Virus record (IMG/VR): IMGVR_UViG_3300028025_000390
Location: 1 to 33,468 of that record
Direction: 5' to 3' (one strand)
Length of the DNA: 33,468 nucleotides
DNA from: a virus
Shown: piece by piece, positions 7,543 through 14,714 of the stretch
Position numbering within the stretch: position 1 is the first letter of the stretch
Layout of the letters: every line of letters starts with the position of its first letter
The notes under the pieces: generated by a model
What the model was told of the DNA's origin: nothing
Seen by the model: only the letters and a program-made list of their open reading frames with translations
Databases searched by the model: none
Program-made: the position numbers and the translations under genes

Positions 7543-7893
7543 ATGGAAGAGATCATAGGGTTGCTATTTTATGCCCGAACCATAACTCACAGAGAACATC
7601 TTAAAACTAAAAGTTATGCTCAACATGTGGCTCTAGGATCTTTTTATGATGATGTAATTGATGTAGCTGATAAACTAGCAGAAGCTTATCAAGGATATGC
7701 GGGTGTCATGAAAGACATCCCAGTATTCTCTAAAGTTCCTACTGAAGCTATCGACGACTTTCTTGAAAAACAAATGAAGTCAATTGAGAAACTAAGAGTT
7801 GATGCTTGTGAGTTGTCAGCTATACAAAACATCATTGATGAAGTTATTAGTTTATACTTAAGTACACTTTATAAATTACGTAATCTATCATGA
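7543..7893 (+). CDS. DUF5856-type helical protein (Dps/ferritin-like)
   Basis: A 116-residue all-helical protein. ARTITHREHLKTKSYAQHVALGSFYDDVIDVADKLAEAYQG matches the opening of a phage family (DUF5856, as I recall) that resembles Dps/ferritin four-helix proteins, including the His residues of the THxxHL segment and the later acidic helix. Whether it binds iron is unknown: a classical complete ferroxidase ligand set is not obvious by eye. It may protect DNA or act as a small structural/assembly factor. It sits 2 nt after the previous gene and its stop overlaps the next start (ATGA). Confidence 0.62.
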   Translation: MEEIIGLLFYARTITHREHLKTKSYAQHVALGSFYDDVIDVADKLAEAYQGYAGVMKDIPVFSKVPTEAIDDFLEKQMKSIEKLRVDACELSAIQNIIDEVISLYLSTLYKLRNLS

Positions 7894-8045
7894 TAACCAC
7901 ACAAACTAAAGTAAAAGAAATGGTACTCTCAGCTGTTATTACTAGAGCAGATGGTACAGTTCAGGATCTAGGTGCTATACAATACTGGCATTCAAATCCT
8001 ATTAAACGATTTATTTGGAGAATTAAAAAATGGCTACACTACTAG
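7890..8045 (+). CDS. Small basic protein in overlapping frame
   Basis: A 51-residue protein bridging two larger genes: its ATG overlaps the preceding stop (ATGA) and its last 16 nt overlap the next gene. It contains VLSAVITRADGTVQDLGAIQYWH followed by NPIKRFIWRIKKWL, a basic amphipathic C-terminus. The same YWHxNPxKRxxxxIKK layout is familiar from short proteins in other phages, which supports coding despite the overlap. It could associate with membrane or nucleic acid; no function is known to me. Confidence 0.6.
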   Translation: MITTQTKVKEMVLSAVITRADGTVQDLGAIQYWHSNPIKRFIWRIKKWLHY

Positions 8046-8395
8046 TTAATACAGGTAAAGCTGTTGTTACTAATCGTATTAAAGGCTCTGGTACTGAACC
8101 TAACTACTTAGGTTGGGGTACAGGTGCAGGTACGACTAGTGCTACTGATACTACTTTGTTTACTGAGACTGGCTCACGTACTGCTGGTACATCTACACAA
8201 CAAACTACTTCTACCACTAATGATACATATCAAGTTGTAGGTACACTAACTGCAGGCGGTAGCGTTACTGTTACCAATGCTGGTTTGTTTGATGCTTCTA
8301 CAAGTGGTAACTTATTTGTTAAAGGTGATTTTACTGGTATTGCCTTAACTGGCGGTGACAGTATTCAGTTTACTTTCAAAACACAATTTAGTTAA
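8030..8395 (+). CDS. Thr/Gly-rich virion protein
   Basis: A 121-residue protein with almost no charged residues and a strong bias to Thr, Gly, Ser and Ala. NYLGWGTGAGTT near residue 30 and TYQVVGTLTAGGSVTVTNAGLFDAS later are recurrent in phage structural proteins found near fibre genes. It is predicted beta-sandwich or beta-prism. It probably forms part of the virion surface, but I cannot assign an exact location. It overlaps the preceding small gene by 16 nt, suggesting translational coupling. Confidence 0.6.
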   Translation: MATLLVNTGKAVVTNRIKGSGTEPNYLGWGTGAGTTSATDTTLFTETGSRTAGTSTQQTTSTTNDTYQVVGTLTAGGSVTVTNAGLFDASTSGNLFVKGDFTGIALTGGDSIQFTFKTQFS

Positions 8396-8415
8396 TTTGA
8401 ATAGGAGCCTGAGCT

Positions 8416-9321
8416 ATGGCTCTTAATCAAGCAGCAATTAATAAAGGTGTAATTAATGGAGCAGCTGGTGGTAATGTATTTACCCAGGCTTTGACTGTAG
8501 TATCTTCTGTAACAGCAAGTATTCTAAAAGCTGCTACAAAAACATTATCATACTCACAGACAACCATTGCTAGTATTGTTAAGGGAGTTACTACGACACT
8601 AACCAGTCTAGTAACCTCAACAGTAACCCTGCTTAAAGATGCAATTAAAACTCTTTCAGCTAGTGTTACTAATACTGCAACATTACTTAAAACAGTCGGT
8701 AAGAACCTTACAGCTAATTTAGTAACATCAATATCAACTCTTTCTACAGTAACAGCAAGATTCTTAACCTTAACTTATAATAGTATTACTACTAGTTTAT
8801 TTGTTAGGGCTATAAGTAAAACTCTAGAAGACTTTGAAGTTGCTGTTGCTACAATTATTACAGCTACTAACAGACTTATTACTTTATTAGCTTACTCTGC
8901 ATCTAATGTGTCGGTAACTAAATCTATTAGTTTATCATTTACAGTTTTACAAAGTTCTATAGCAACTTTAAGAAAAGGTGTTCAAAGTACTTTTTCTGTA
9001 TTAGTAAGTTCTTTATCTACTCTAGAAACACATTTATTCTTCTTTAAAGATATGATTGTTACTAGTATGGTCACGGCAAGCATTACAAGGGCCTACAGCA
9101 AACTTTTAGTTGTTTTTAATACCAGCATATCAACTGTTGTTAAAAACGTCTCTAAGACGCTTTCTGTGCTTTCAAATGTTCTACTTGTTCTAATTCCAAA
9201 TAGAATTTACTTTTCTGGACTATTAAGTAAAACTTATATATATGCTGCAGAAAGAATTCGTTCTGTAAGTCTTAAAAAAATACGAACCCTTTACTCACAG
9301 TCTAAGAGTAATAGGTTATAA
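8416..9321 (+). CDS. Repeat-built fibre-like virion protein
   Basis: A 301-residue protein whose central part (about residues 31-254) is made of roughly twelve degenerate 18-20-residue units of the type SIATLhKxhxKTLSxhxxS (h, hydrophobic). Lys/Arg recurs near the sixth and tenth position of many units (K38, K56, K74, K92; K42, K78, K96, K135, K247). The regular alternation of Ser/Thr and Leu/Val/Ile fits a beta-solenoid or trimeric fibre. The N-terminus MALNQAAINKGVINGAAGG looks like a docking segment, and the C-terminal 30 residues are basic. I regard it as a fibre or collar protein by composition and position; no catalytic motif is visible. Confidence 0.6.
   Translation: MALNQAAINKGVINGAAGGNVFTQALTVVSSVTASILKAATKTLSYSQTTIASIVKGVTTTLTSLVTSTVTLLKDAIKTLSASVTNTATLLKTVGKNLTANLVTSISTLSTVTARFLTLTYNSITTSLFVRAISKTLEDFEVAVATIITATNRLITLLAYSASNVSVTKSISLSFTVLQSSIATLRKGVQSTFSVLVSSLSTLETHLFFFKDMIVTSMVTASITRAYSKLLVVFNTSISTVVKNVSKTLSVLSNVLLVLIPNRIYFSGLLSKTYIYAAERIRSVSLKKIRTLYSQSKSNRL
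8506..9177 (+). repeat. Coding repeat array, about 12 units of 54-60 nt
   Basis: Protein-level repeats within the fibre-like gene. The spacing of equivalent residues is 18 for the first four units, then 18-20. The DNA copies are well diverged, so this is an old array under selection for its pattern rather than a recent tandem duplication. Confidence 0.55.
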
Positions 9322-9339
9322 CTTTAAGGATATAACAAT

Positions 9340-9651
9340 ATGAGTGGAACATTCACTTATAAATTAACCACAGAATCCGAACTCTTTTCTTTCAACTATA
9401 GTCCTGTACTTGCTGTTGGTGAAACTATTCTTACAGCAGAATGCACAATCCAAGTTAAAGATGGATCAGATCCAAACCCAAGTGCTATTATGGTTGGTTC
9501 TCCAGCTATAAGTGGATCTGTAGTTGTTCAGCGTATATCAGGTGGTCTTAGTGGTGTGATCTATCGTCTTGAGATGACAGTGACAACTAGCTTAACTAAT
9601 ACCTATACACTAGTAGGCGACTTATCTGTTTATACTCCTCTAGAGGTTTAG
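9340..9651 (+). CDS. Small beta-rich structural protein
   Basis: A 103-residue protein with the pattern GETILTAECTIQVKDGSDPNPSAIM, then GSPAISGSVVVQRISGGLSGVIYRLEMTVTTSLTNTYTLVGDLSVY. This reads as a complete immunoglobulin-like beta sandwich and is frequent in phages next to fibre genes, perhaps as an adaptor between a fibre and the virion. It is followed after 1 nt by the zinc-knuckle gene, an arrangement I have seen repeatedly. The adaptor role is inference. Confidence 0.6.
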   Translation: MSGTFTYKLTTESELFSFNYSPVLAVGETILTAECTIQVKDGSDPNPSAIMVGSPAISGSVVVQRISGGLSGVIYRLEMTVTTSLTNTYTLVGDLSVYTPLEV

Positions 9652-9652
9652 A

Positions 9653-10066
9653 ATGAGTTATACACCTAGATACGATCATGGTGACTGGATTGCAGATTGT
9701 GATATCTGTGGTCGTAAATACAAGGCAAGTCAACTAATTAAACGCTGGGATGGTTTAATGTGTTGTGAGGATGACTGGGAAATCCGTCAACCACAAGACT
9801 TTGTACGAGGTGTAGCTGATACTCAGATTGCTCCTTGGTTACGTCCAGAACCACAAGACCAGTTTATACTTGTTACAATAGCTCAATGGCTTGTATATGC
9901 TAGCACAACAGTTAATACTCTAATAACACAGTTCATTGAAGGTCCTGCTAGACAAAGGACTACTAGTCTTGTTTCAGTAGTTCTTAGTTTTGTTAGAGTA
10001 CTTCCAGTTTCTGCAGGAGCACGAGAAATAAATGGCTCATCACTTAATACAAATTCAATAGGATAA
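9653..10066 (+). CDS. Zinc-knuckle phage protein with fused C-terminal extension
   Basis: A 137-residue protein. The N-terminal 70 residues carry CDICGRKYKASQLIKRWDGLMCCEDDWE, with Cys16, Cys19, Cys37 and Cys38 forming a likely zinc site, followed by RQPQDFVRGV and APWLRPEP. This block is common as a stand-alone protein of about 70-80 residues in phages. Here about 60 extra residues rich in Thr, Val and Ser follow (TTVNTLITQF to the end), similar in style to the repeat fibre protein upstream, so this may be a fusion or an acquired tail. The function of the zinc domain is unknown to me. Confidence 0.65.
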   Translation: MSYTPRYDHGDWIADCDICGRKYKASQLIKRWDGLMCCEDDWEIRQPQDFVRGVADTQIAPWLRPEPQDQFILVTIAQWLVYASTTVNTLITQFIEGPARQRTTSLVSVVLSFVRVLPVSAGAREINGSSLNTNSIG

Positions 10067-10069
10067 AAT

Positions 10070-10552
10070 ATGTCATCTTCATATTTATTTACCAATAACG
10101 CTGCTACGACTTTAGCCTCAGGTATTTCATCTAGTGCTACTAGTCTAACAGTGCTTAGTGCTACAGGTGGTTTGTTTCCAAACCCAAGTGCAGGGCAGTT
10201 CTTCTTCTGTACTCTTCAAAATACAGCTGGTACAGTTGTTGAGATTGTCAAGGTTACAGCTAGGTCTACTGATACCTTCACTATAGTCCGTGGTCAAGAA
10301 GGTACTACTCCAGCTGCTTTTATTACTGGTGATAAGGTAGAACTACGACTTACTGCTGGTGAACTAACTCAACTTTTTTCTGGTGTTGCTCAAGGTGGTG
10401 GTACAGATCAAGTACTAATTGAGAATGCTACAACAGTAACAACAAGCTACACACTAACTACAGGTCGTAATGCAATGTCTGTAGGTCCTATGACTATTAG
10501 TGGTGGTGCAAGTGTTACAGTTCCAAGTGGTCAACGCTGGTTAATTCTCTAA
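10070..10552 (+). CDS. Fibre/spike protein N-terminal-like
   Basis: A 160-residue Thr/Ser/Gly-rich protein. The opening block (SSYLFTNNAATTLASGISSSATSL and TSLTVLSATGGLFPNPSAGQFFF) is a well-known type of phage tail-fibre N-terminus, including the VKVTARSTDTFTIVRGQEGTTPAAF segment. In longer fibres this part attaches to the baseplate or collar and the receptor-binding part follows; here the gene stops at 160 residues (ending QRWLIL) and distal parts appear as separate downstream genes. It is the first member of the fibre cassette. Confidence 0.66.
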   Translation: MSSSYLFTNNAATTLASGISSSATSLTVLSATGGLFPNPSAGQFFFCTLQNTAGTVVEIVKVTARSTDTFTIVRGQEGTTPAAFITGDKVELRLTAGELTQLFSGVAQGGGTDQVLIENATTVTTSYTLTTGRNAMSVGPMTISGGASVTVPSGQRWLIL

Positions 10553-10561
10553 GGAAAACAT

Positions 10562-11155
10562 ATGGCTAGTTCGATAAATGCAATAACAACTGGAGTAGGT
10601 GGTGTAGTAACCACTGGAGATAGCTCTGGTGATTTAAACATACAAAGCGGTGGCTCTACTAAGATTGCTGTGACATCAGCAGGTGTAGCGGTTACTGGTT
10701 TAGCTAAGGCATCGTTACCTACAGGTAGCGTATTGCAAGTAGTGCAAAGTGTTTTTACAGCAGGGTCTTTAATAGCTTCTACAAGTTATACCGCTACTGG
10801 GTTAGCAGCAACAATTACACCAATAAGTGCTACAAGCAAAATACTTGTTATGGTTGAGGCTTGGCACGGGGTAACAACAACAGGTGCATTTAGTGCAATC
10901 ACTACTTTATTCAGAGGCACGACAGCAGGAACAAATTTAGGGGATAGCACTTATGGATTTGGTTATTTTGCAATATCAGGAGTAACTTCTTTTGCAGACA
11001 GGGGGGTTTTGACTTATTTAGACAGCCCAGCAACTACTTCAGCAACTACTTATACCTATGCGGCTAGAGTTAATAGTATTACTTGCTCTATTGAAACAAG
11101 TGCAATTTCAGTAGCCATTCCAGCAACAATAACACTAATGGAGATAGCAGCATAA
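10562..11155 (+). CDS. Short tail-fibre-like protein
   Basis: A 197-residue protein with an N-terminal shaft signature (GDLNIQSGGSTKIAVTSAGVAVTGLAK) as found in phage fibres with 'sample' repeats, followed by a jelly-roll-like C-terminal domain (SKILVMVEAWHG, TTLFRGTTAGTNLGDSTYGF, TTSATTYTYAARV). The C-terminal layout is typical of small receptor-binding heads. Its stop overlaps the next start by 1 nt (TAATG), tying it to a chaperone-like gene. Compared with the flanking head and tail genes, it uses more A-ending codons, which may indicate separate origin. Confidence 0.65.
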   Translation: MASSINAITTGVGGVVTTGDSSGDLNIQSGGSTKIAVTSAGVAVTGLAKASLPTGSVLQVVQSVFTAGSLIASTSYTATGLAATITPISATSKILVMVEAWHGVTTTGAFSAITTLFRGTTAGTNLGDSTYGFGYFAISGVTSFADRGVLTYLDSPATTSATTYTYAARVNSITCSIETSAISVAIPATITLMEIAA

Positions 11156-11415
11156 TGACACTTCAATCTATATTTAAGCTATATCCGCAAGTTACTGTTA
11201 TCTATGGTGACGAAGCCTTTGACGCTGATGGCAACCTAGTCGCATACGACCTAGACCTAGTTCAAGCAGAACAAGAAGCAGAAGCCAAGCGTCAAGAGGC
11301 ACTAGCCTACCTAGCATCAACAGATTACATGATGACAGCAGACTACGACAAAGACACTACAGCAGTTCGTGCGTTAAGGGCGGAAGCTCGTAATGTAATA
11401 AGAGGAGTTAACTAA
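11155..11415 (+). CDS. Tail fibre assembly chaperone-like protein
   Basis: An 86-residue protein. Residues 1-37 form a small N-terminal part (VTVIYGDEAFDADGNLVAYD), and the rest is helical with EQEAEAKRQEALAYLASTDYMMTADYD and a final RALRAEARNVIRG. The 'LASTDWxxxRxxD ... LRxxRxxxR' type of C-terminus is typical of fibre assembly proteins that fold the neighbouring fibre tip. It is fused by TAATG overlap to the upstream fibre gene and ends exactly at the next fibre start, consistent with a matched fibre-chaperone pair. Confidence 0.58.
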   Translation: MTLQSIFKLYPQVTVIYGDEAFDADGNLVAYDLDLVQAEQEAEAKRQEALAYLASTDYMMTADYDKDTTAVRALRAEARNVIRGVN

Positions 11416-12000
11416 ATGCCAGTACTTTTAGCAGGAGCGACAAGCGGTGTAACGACTGTACAAGCTACAGATGCAGTTACAGCAACAATAACATTGCCAT
11501 CAGCAACTGGCACTTTACTGTCATCAGGCACAGCAGTAACAGTAGCCCAAGGTGGTACAGGTGCAACAACCTTAACAAGTGGTTCAGTCTTAGTTGGTGC
11601 AGGCACAAGTGCTATTTCAAGTGTAGCACCAGGCACATCAGGTAATTTACTTACATCAAATGGTTCAGCATGGGTTAGTTCAACGCCTGCAGGTGGCGGT
11701 GTTACATCCTTAAACGGACAAACAGGTGCGATTACCAATACTTCACTTTATGCTATTGGTGGATATGTATGCGGAAGACCGCAAAATACTACAAGTTATT
11801 CCGTTGATTCAACCATTGCGGGAAGTTCCTTATATGCAGCCCCAACTGGAACATATTGGGATGGTAGTCTTTGGATTAACTCCGCATCTTCAAATGTTCC
11901 TGTTTCTTTAGTAAATACTGGAACATGGCGATGCGTAAGTCCTGCAAGTCAAGCCAATGCGGGAAAAAATTATTCAGGTATTTGGGTTCGGATTAGTTAA
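11416..12000 (+). CDS. Short tail-fibre-like protein
   Basis: A 194-residue protein with the shaft motif GTAVTVAQGGTGATTLTSGSVLVGAGTSAISSV, a classic repeat of phage fibres, then TSGNLLTSNGSAWVSSTPAGGG and a C-terminal domain with Cys and aromatic residues (YVCGRPQN, TGTYWDGSLWIN, TWRCVSP). The compact C-terminal part probably forms the receptor-binding tip. It starts immediately after the stop of the chaperone-like gene. The opposite strand also carries a long Pro/Val-rich open frame, which reflects codon bias rather than a gene. Confidence 0.67.
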   Translation: MPVLLAGATSGVTTVQATDAVTATITLPSATGTLLSSGTAVTVAQGGTGATTLTSGSVLVGAGTSAISSVAPGTSGNLLTSNGSAWVSSTPAGGGVTSLNGQTGAITNTSLYAIGGYVCGRPQNTTSYSVDSTIAGSSLYAAPTGTYWDGSLWINSASSNVPVSLVNTGTWRCVSPASQANAGKNYSGIWVRIS

Positions 12001-12009
12001 GGAAAAATT

Positions 12010-12441
12010 ATGGAATACACAAGCGTAACAAACCCTATTTGGGCAGATGCAGAACATAGTGCAATTAACTGTATTGTTGATTTTGTTGATGTAGGCACAG
12101 TTCCATTTACAGCCAATCCATTAGACACAAGCAATCCTAGTTCAAAACAAATCTTTGATGAATGTGTTGCAGGTGACTATGGTCCTGTAGCTGAGTATAT
12201 ACCTCCAGCTCCTTATGTGCCAACAGCAAACGATAATAAAAACACAGCAGTAAGCCTATTGCAAGGTACAGACTGGACACAAATACCAAGCGTTAGTGAC
12301 CCCTCACTTAGCAATCCGTACTTGGCTAACAAATTAGCATTTGATCAGTATCGTAATGATGTGCGTCAATATGCTGTTTACCCAGTAGAAGGCAATGTTA
12401 CATGGCCTACAGTTCCAGTTGAAAACTGGGTTAAAGTTTAA
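12010..12441 (+). CDS. Tail fibre assembly chaperone-like protein
   Basis: A 143-residue protein. The N-terminal half describes a small domain (AEHSAINCIVDFVDVGTVPFTANPLD), followed by a proline-rich link (EYIPPAPYVPTAND). The C-terminal part has the arrangement LLQGTDWTQIPSVSDPSL, LAFDQYRNDVRQYAVYP and TWPTVPVENW. That 'DW..P.v.d.......F..YR..lR......P...WP..P' order is typical of fibre assembly and XkdW-like chaperones. It follows a fibre gene after 9 nt and precedes another fibre gene, so the cassette alternates fibre and chaperone. Confidence 0.6.
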   Translation: MEYTSVTNPIWADAEHSAINCIVDFVDVGTVPFTANPLDTSNPSSKQIFDECVAGDYGPVAEYIPPAPYVPTANDNKNTAVSLLQGTDWTQIPSVSDPSLSNPYLANKLAFDQYRNDVRQYAVYPVEGNVTWPTVPVENWVKV

Positions 12442-12452
12442 AAGGATAAAAT

Positions 12453-12956
12453 ATGGCTATAGTTTTAGACGGAACGGCAAATACGGTAACACCTTTAAAT
12501 GGTGTGTTGGGAGCAACTACTCCAGCAGCAGCTAGTGTTACAACACTTAATGCTAGTGGAGTTATTACTGGCAATGGTTCAGGCTTAACAAATATAGCTG
12601 CTCCAGCAGCATTATCTACTGCTAGTGGCTCTGCGCCATCTTATTCAGCAAGGGCTTGGGTCAACTTTAACGGAACAGGAACGGTTGCTATTCGTGCTAG
12701 TGGTAATGTAAGTTCAATAACAGATAATGGCACAGGAACATATACAGTAAATTTTACAAATGCTATGTCTGATATAAACTACACAACCAACGCAACGATA
12801 AGTCAAGTATATGCCGTATCAAACAATCTTGTGCTTATTAATACTAATGCAAGTGGTGAAGTTGCCCCTACAACATCGGCTGTTGCTGTAATTTGCCTTA
12901 GTAATGCGGGAACTGTCGCAGATGTAAAGTATTTTAGTGTTTCAGTTTTTAGATAA
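12453..12956 (+). CDS. Short tail-fibre-like protein with receptor-binding tip
   Basis: A 167-residue protein. MAIVLDGTANTVTPLNGVLG and VTTLNASGVITGNGSGLTNI are shaft repeats; SYSARAWVNFNGTGTVAIRASGNVSSI and TGTYTVNFTNAMSDINY form a tip domain that I recognise from many small phage and prophage fibres. The tip domain probably trimerises and contacts the host surface. The gene lies 11 nt after the preceding chaperone-like gene and is followed by a short gene commonly found next to such tips. Confidence 0.7.
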   Translation: MAIVLDGTANTVTPLNGVLGATTPAAASVTTLNASGVITGNGSGLTNIAAPAALSTASGSAPSYSARAWVNFNGTGTVAIRASGNVSSITDNGTGTYTVNFTNAMSDINYTTNATISQVYAVSNNLVLINTNASGEVAPTTSAVAVICLSNAGTVADVKYFSVSVFR

Positions 12957-12965
12957 GGATAAATT

Positions 12966-13160
12966 ATGAAACGAATTATTTACAAAACAGCAGAAGGTGG
13001 AGTAGCTATAATAGTTCCTACACTTGAGTATTTAGAAACACACACTATTGAGGAATTAGCAGAGAAAGATGTTCCTGCTGGGGCTAAATTTAAAATTGTA
13101 AACACATCAGATATTCCATCTGACAGAACATTTCGTGACGCATGGGAGTTTGCAGCATGA
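12966..13160 (+). CDS. Small fibre-associated protein
   Basis: A 64-residue protein: KRIIYKTAEGGVAIIVPT, then a helix (LETHTIEELAEKDVPAGAKF) and KIVNTSDIPSDRTFRDAWEF. Proteins with 'I.yK..dGgvaii.P' and 'DRtFRdAWe' occur regularly behind phage fibre genes, perhaps as assembly factors. The stop overlaps the next ATG (ATGA), so it is translationally coupled to the next short gene. Confidence 0.6.
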   Translation: MKRIIYKTAEGGVAIIVPTLEYLETHTIEELAEKDVPAGAKFKIVNTSDIPSDRTFRDAWEFAA

Positions 13161-13378
13161 TTACTATTAATATAGACAAAGCTAAAGAAATTACTAAGGC
13201 ACGATTACGCACAGAGCGTGAGCCTTTACTTGTAGCTCAAGATGTGGCATTCCAACGTGCATTAGAAAGTGGTGCAGATACAACAGCTATTGTTGCAGAA
13301 AAACAACGCTTGCGTGATATTACTAAAGCTGTAGATATTTCAAAAACATTAGAAGACTTAAAAGAGCTGAAAGCATAA
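13157..13378 (+). CDS. Small helical fibre-associated protein
   Basis: A 73-residue protein beginning MITINIDKAKEITKARLRTEREPLL and ending in a helix with KTLEDLKELKA; it is almost entirely alpha-helical and charged. The ATG at 13157 is chosen over one at 13142 because GGGAG (13144-13148) is correctly placed for it and the ATGA overlap with the previous gene is typical here. The IDKAKEI.kdrLR.eR.plL pattern is widespread in phages as the partner of the preceding 64-residue protein. Function unknown, probably fibre assembly. Confidence 0.6.
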   Translation: MITINIDKAKEITKARLRTEREPLLVAQDVAFQRALESGADTTAIVAEKQRLRDITKAVDISKTLEDLKELKA

Positions 13379-13659
13379 TGGAAAAAATAATAGCTAAACT
13401 CAACGCTTTCCTAAGCAAGTTCTGCATCTTATGCAAAGTACCTTGCGACAAGCAAATGCACTTTATCTGTGGCTTTATCATAGCTGCTATACTGACACCA
13501 TTCATCGGCTTCTATGCTGTTGTTGTCGTGGCTATTATTGCGCTACTTAAAGAGATATACGATGCACTACATCCTGACAAGCACACTGCTGACTTTTGGG
13601 ATTGGGTAGCAACTACTCTAGGTGGCTTGGTTGGCTTTGTTGTTATATCATTAATTTAA
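13378..13659 (+). CDS. Membrane protein of the lysis region
   Basis: A 93-residue protein with a short N-terminal part, the motif CDKQMHFICGFIIAAILTPFIGFYAVVVVAIIALLKEIYDALHPDKHTADFWDWVATTLGGLVGFVVISLI and three hydrophobic segments (about residues 28-41, 44-57 and 78-93). DKxxHFxxGF followed by KEIYD and DfWDWxATxLGG is a recognised layout of small phage membrane proteins near endolysins. It may be a holin or antiholin, but a second holin candidate is present downstream. It overlaps the previous gene by 1 nt. Confidence 0.62.
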   Translation: MEKIIAKLNAFLSKFCILCKVPCDKQMHFICGFIIAAILTPFIGFYAVVVVAIIALLKEIYDALHPDKHTADFWDWVATTLGGLVGFVVISLI

Positions 13660-13672
13660 TAGAGAGCTTTTC

Positions 13673-13897
13673 ATGGATCAAGGTATACTTAACATTGCAA
13701 TCATGACAACAGGCTCAGTCTTTGGCTGGATCTTAAGAATGTTATGGACTGCATCACAAGAACTAAAAGCAGACTTAGCTAAACTTCGTGAAGAGTTGCC
13801 TAAGGACTACGTATCAAAAGACGATTACCGTCAAGACATCAAAGAACTTAAAGACATGATTAGTAAGTTATTTGATATTTTAGAGAGCCGTCGATGA
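13673..13897 (+). CDS. Small single-pass membrane protein with coiled coil
   Basis: A 74-residue protein. Residues about 5-26 are hydrophobic (LNIAIMTTGSVFGWILRMLW), followed by a charged helix (ELKADLAKLREELPKDYVSKDDYRQDIKELKDMISKLFDIL). One N-terminal membrane anchor plus a coiled coil suits a spanin-like or holin-accessory protein. Its last 4 nt overlap the endolysin start, supporting a lysis role. The exact type (holin, spanin subunit) cannot be set from sequence. Confidence 0.6.
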   Translation: MDQGILNIAIMTTGSVFGWILRMLWTASQELKADLAKLREELPKDYVSKDDYRQDIKELKDMISKLFDILESRR

Positions 13898-14319
13898 ACT
13901 TGACTCCGCACTTTACTCTTGCGGAACTTACAGTTACTAACAAACCTTTAGATAATACACCTTCTAAAGAGATGGTTGAAGTTCTTCGTACTACTGCTTT
14001 TCACATGGAAAGAGTCCGAGAACTGTTAGGTAATGTTGCTATTAAAGTAAACAGTGCCTACCGTAGTCCAGCAGTAAACAAGGCTGTAGGTGGCTCTAAG
14101 ACTTCTGCACACACTCTAGGCTATGCTGTAGACTTTACAGCTTACGGACATACTCCCCTAACTATTGCTAATACTCTTGCTAAGAGTGATCTTAAGTTTG
14201 ATCAGCTTATCTACGAGGGTACTTGGGTTCACATTAGTTTTGATCCTAAGATGCGTAGAGAAGTTCTTACTGCTAAGTTCAAAGATGGTAAAGCAACTTA
14301 CTTGAAAGGAATTGTATAA
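13894..14319 (+). CDS. Endolysin, M15-type peptidase
   Basis: A 141-residue enzyme of the peptidase M15A (D-Ala-D-Ala carboxypeptidase-like) type, predicted to cut peptide bonds in peptidoglycan at the end of infection. Zinc ligands are visible: SAHTLGYAVDF (His73, Asp80) and WVHISF (His113), with the upstream substrate-binding SAYRSP (residues 54-59). No signal peptide is present, so release depends on the neighbouring holin. It lies between two membrane-protein genes with 4-nt and 1-nt overlaps, giving a compact lysis cassette. Confidence 0.87.
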   Translation: MNLTPHFTLAELTVTNKPLDNTPSKEMVEVLRTTAFHMERVRELLGNVAIKVNSAYRSPAVNKAVGGSKTSAHTLGYAVDFTAYGHTPLTIANTLAKSDLKFDQLIYEGTWVHISFDPKMRREVLTAKFKDGKATYLKGIV

Positions 14320-14693
14320 TGTGGTCAGTACTATTTCCAGCATTACTTCCAGCACTAACAGATGGTGTTCGTGGTATCTTTGCTAAGTTTACTGGAGGAG
14401 CAGGTGGTACTCCTCAGAACGTATCAGAACGTATTCAGTTAATGCAAGCTGAAACAGAAAGACTTAAAGCACTAGCAGAGATTGACAGGCCAGTAGGAGA
14501 ACCTGATAAATGGGTTACGAACTTAAGAACTAGCTTTCGTTATGTAACAATTATTTTAATTTGGTTTGCAACGATAGGAGCTGTTTTTACTCCTGAGGTA
14601 GACCACGCTATCACTGTTATCTTATTGGACCTCTCAGGGGCCTGCATGTCGTTTGTAATAGGTGAACGGATGTATCTTTCTTTAAAGAGATAA
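14319..14693 (+). CDS. Holin-like protein (GTA_holin_3TM type)
   Basis: A 124-residue protein. An N-terminal hydrophobic part (WSVLFPALLPALTDGVRGIF) is followed by an amphipathic middle (ERIQLMQAETERLKALAEID) and the motif DKWVTNLRTSFRYVTIILIWFATIGAVF, then a second hydrophobic segment (AITVILLDLSGACMSFVIGERMYLS). The W..nlR..fry..i...w pattern is typical of the three-TM holin of gene transfer agents and many phages. Directly follows the endolysin (TAATG overlap). Confidence 0.72.
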   Translation: MWSVLFPALLPALTDGVRGIFAKFTGGAGGTPQNVSERIQLMQAETERLKALAEIDRPVGEPDKWVTNLRTSFRYVTIILIWFATIGAVFTPEVDHAITVILLDLSGACMSFVIGERMYLSLKR

Positions 14694-14714
14694 ACTTTAT
14701 TCAAAGGATTTAAA

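Noticed and set aside
11412-11738. 108-residue Pro/Val-rich frame on the - strand
   Set aside because: A mirror of GCA/ACA/GGT-rich fibre codons on the opposite strand; no ribosome site or recognisable motif.
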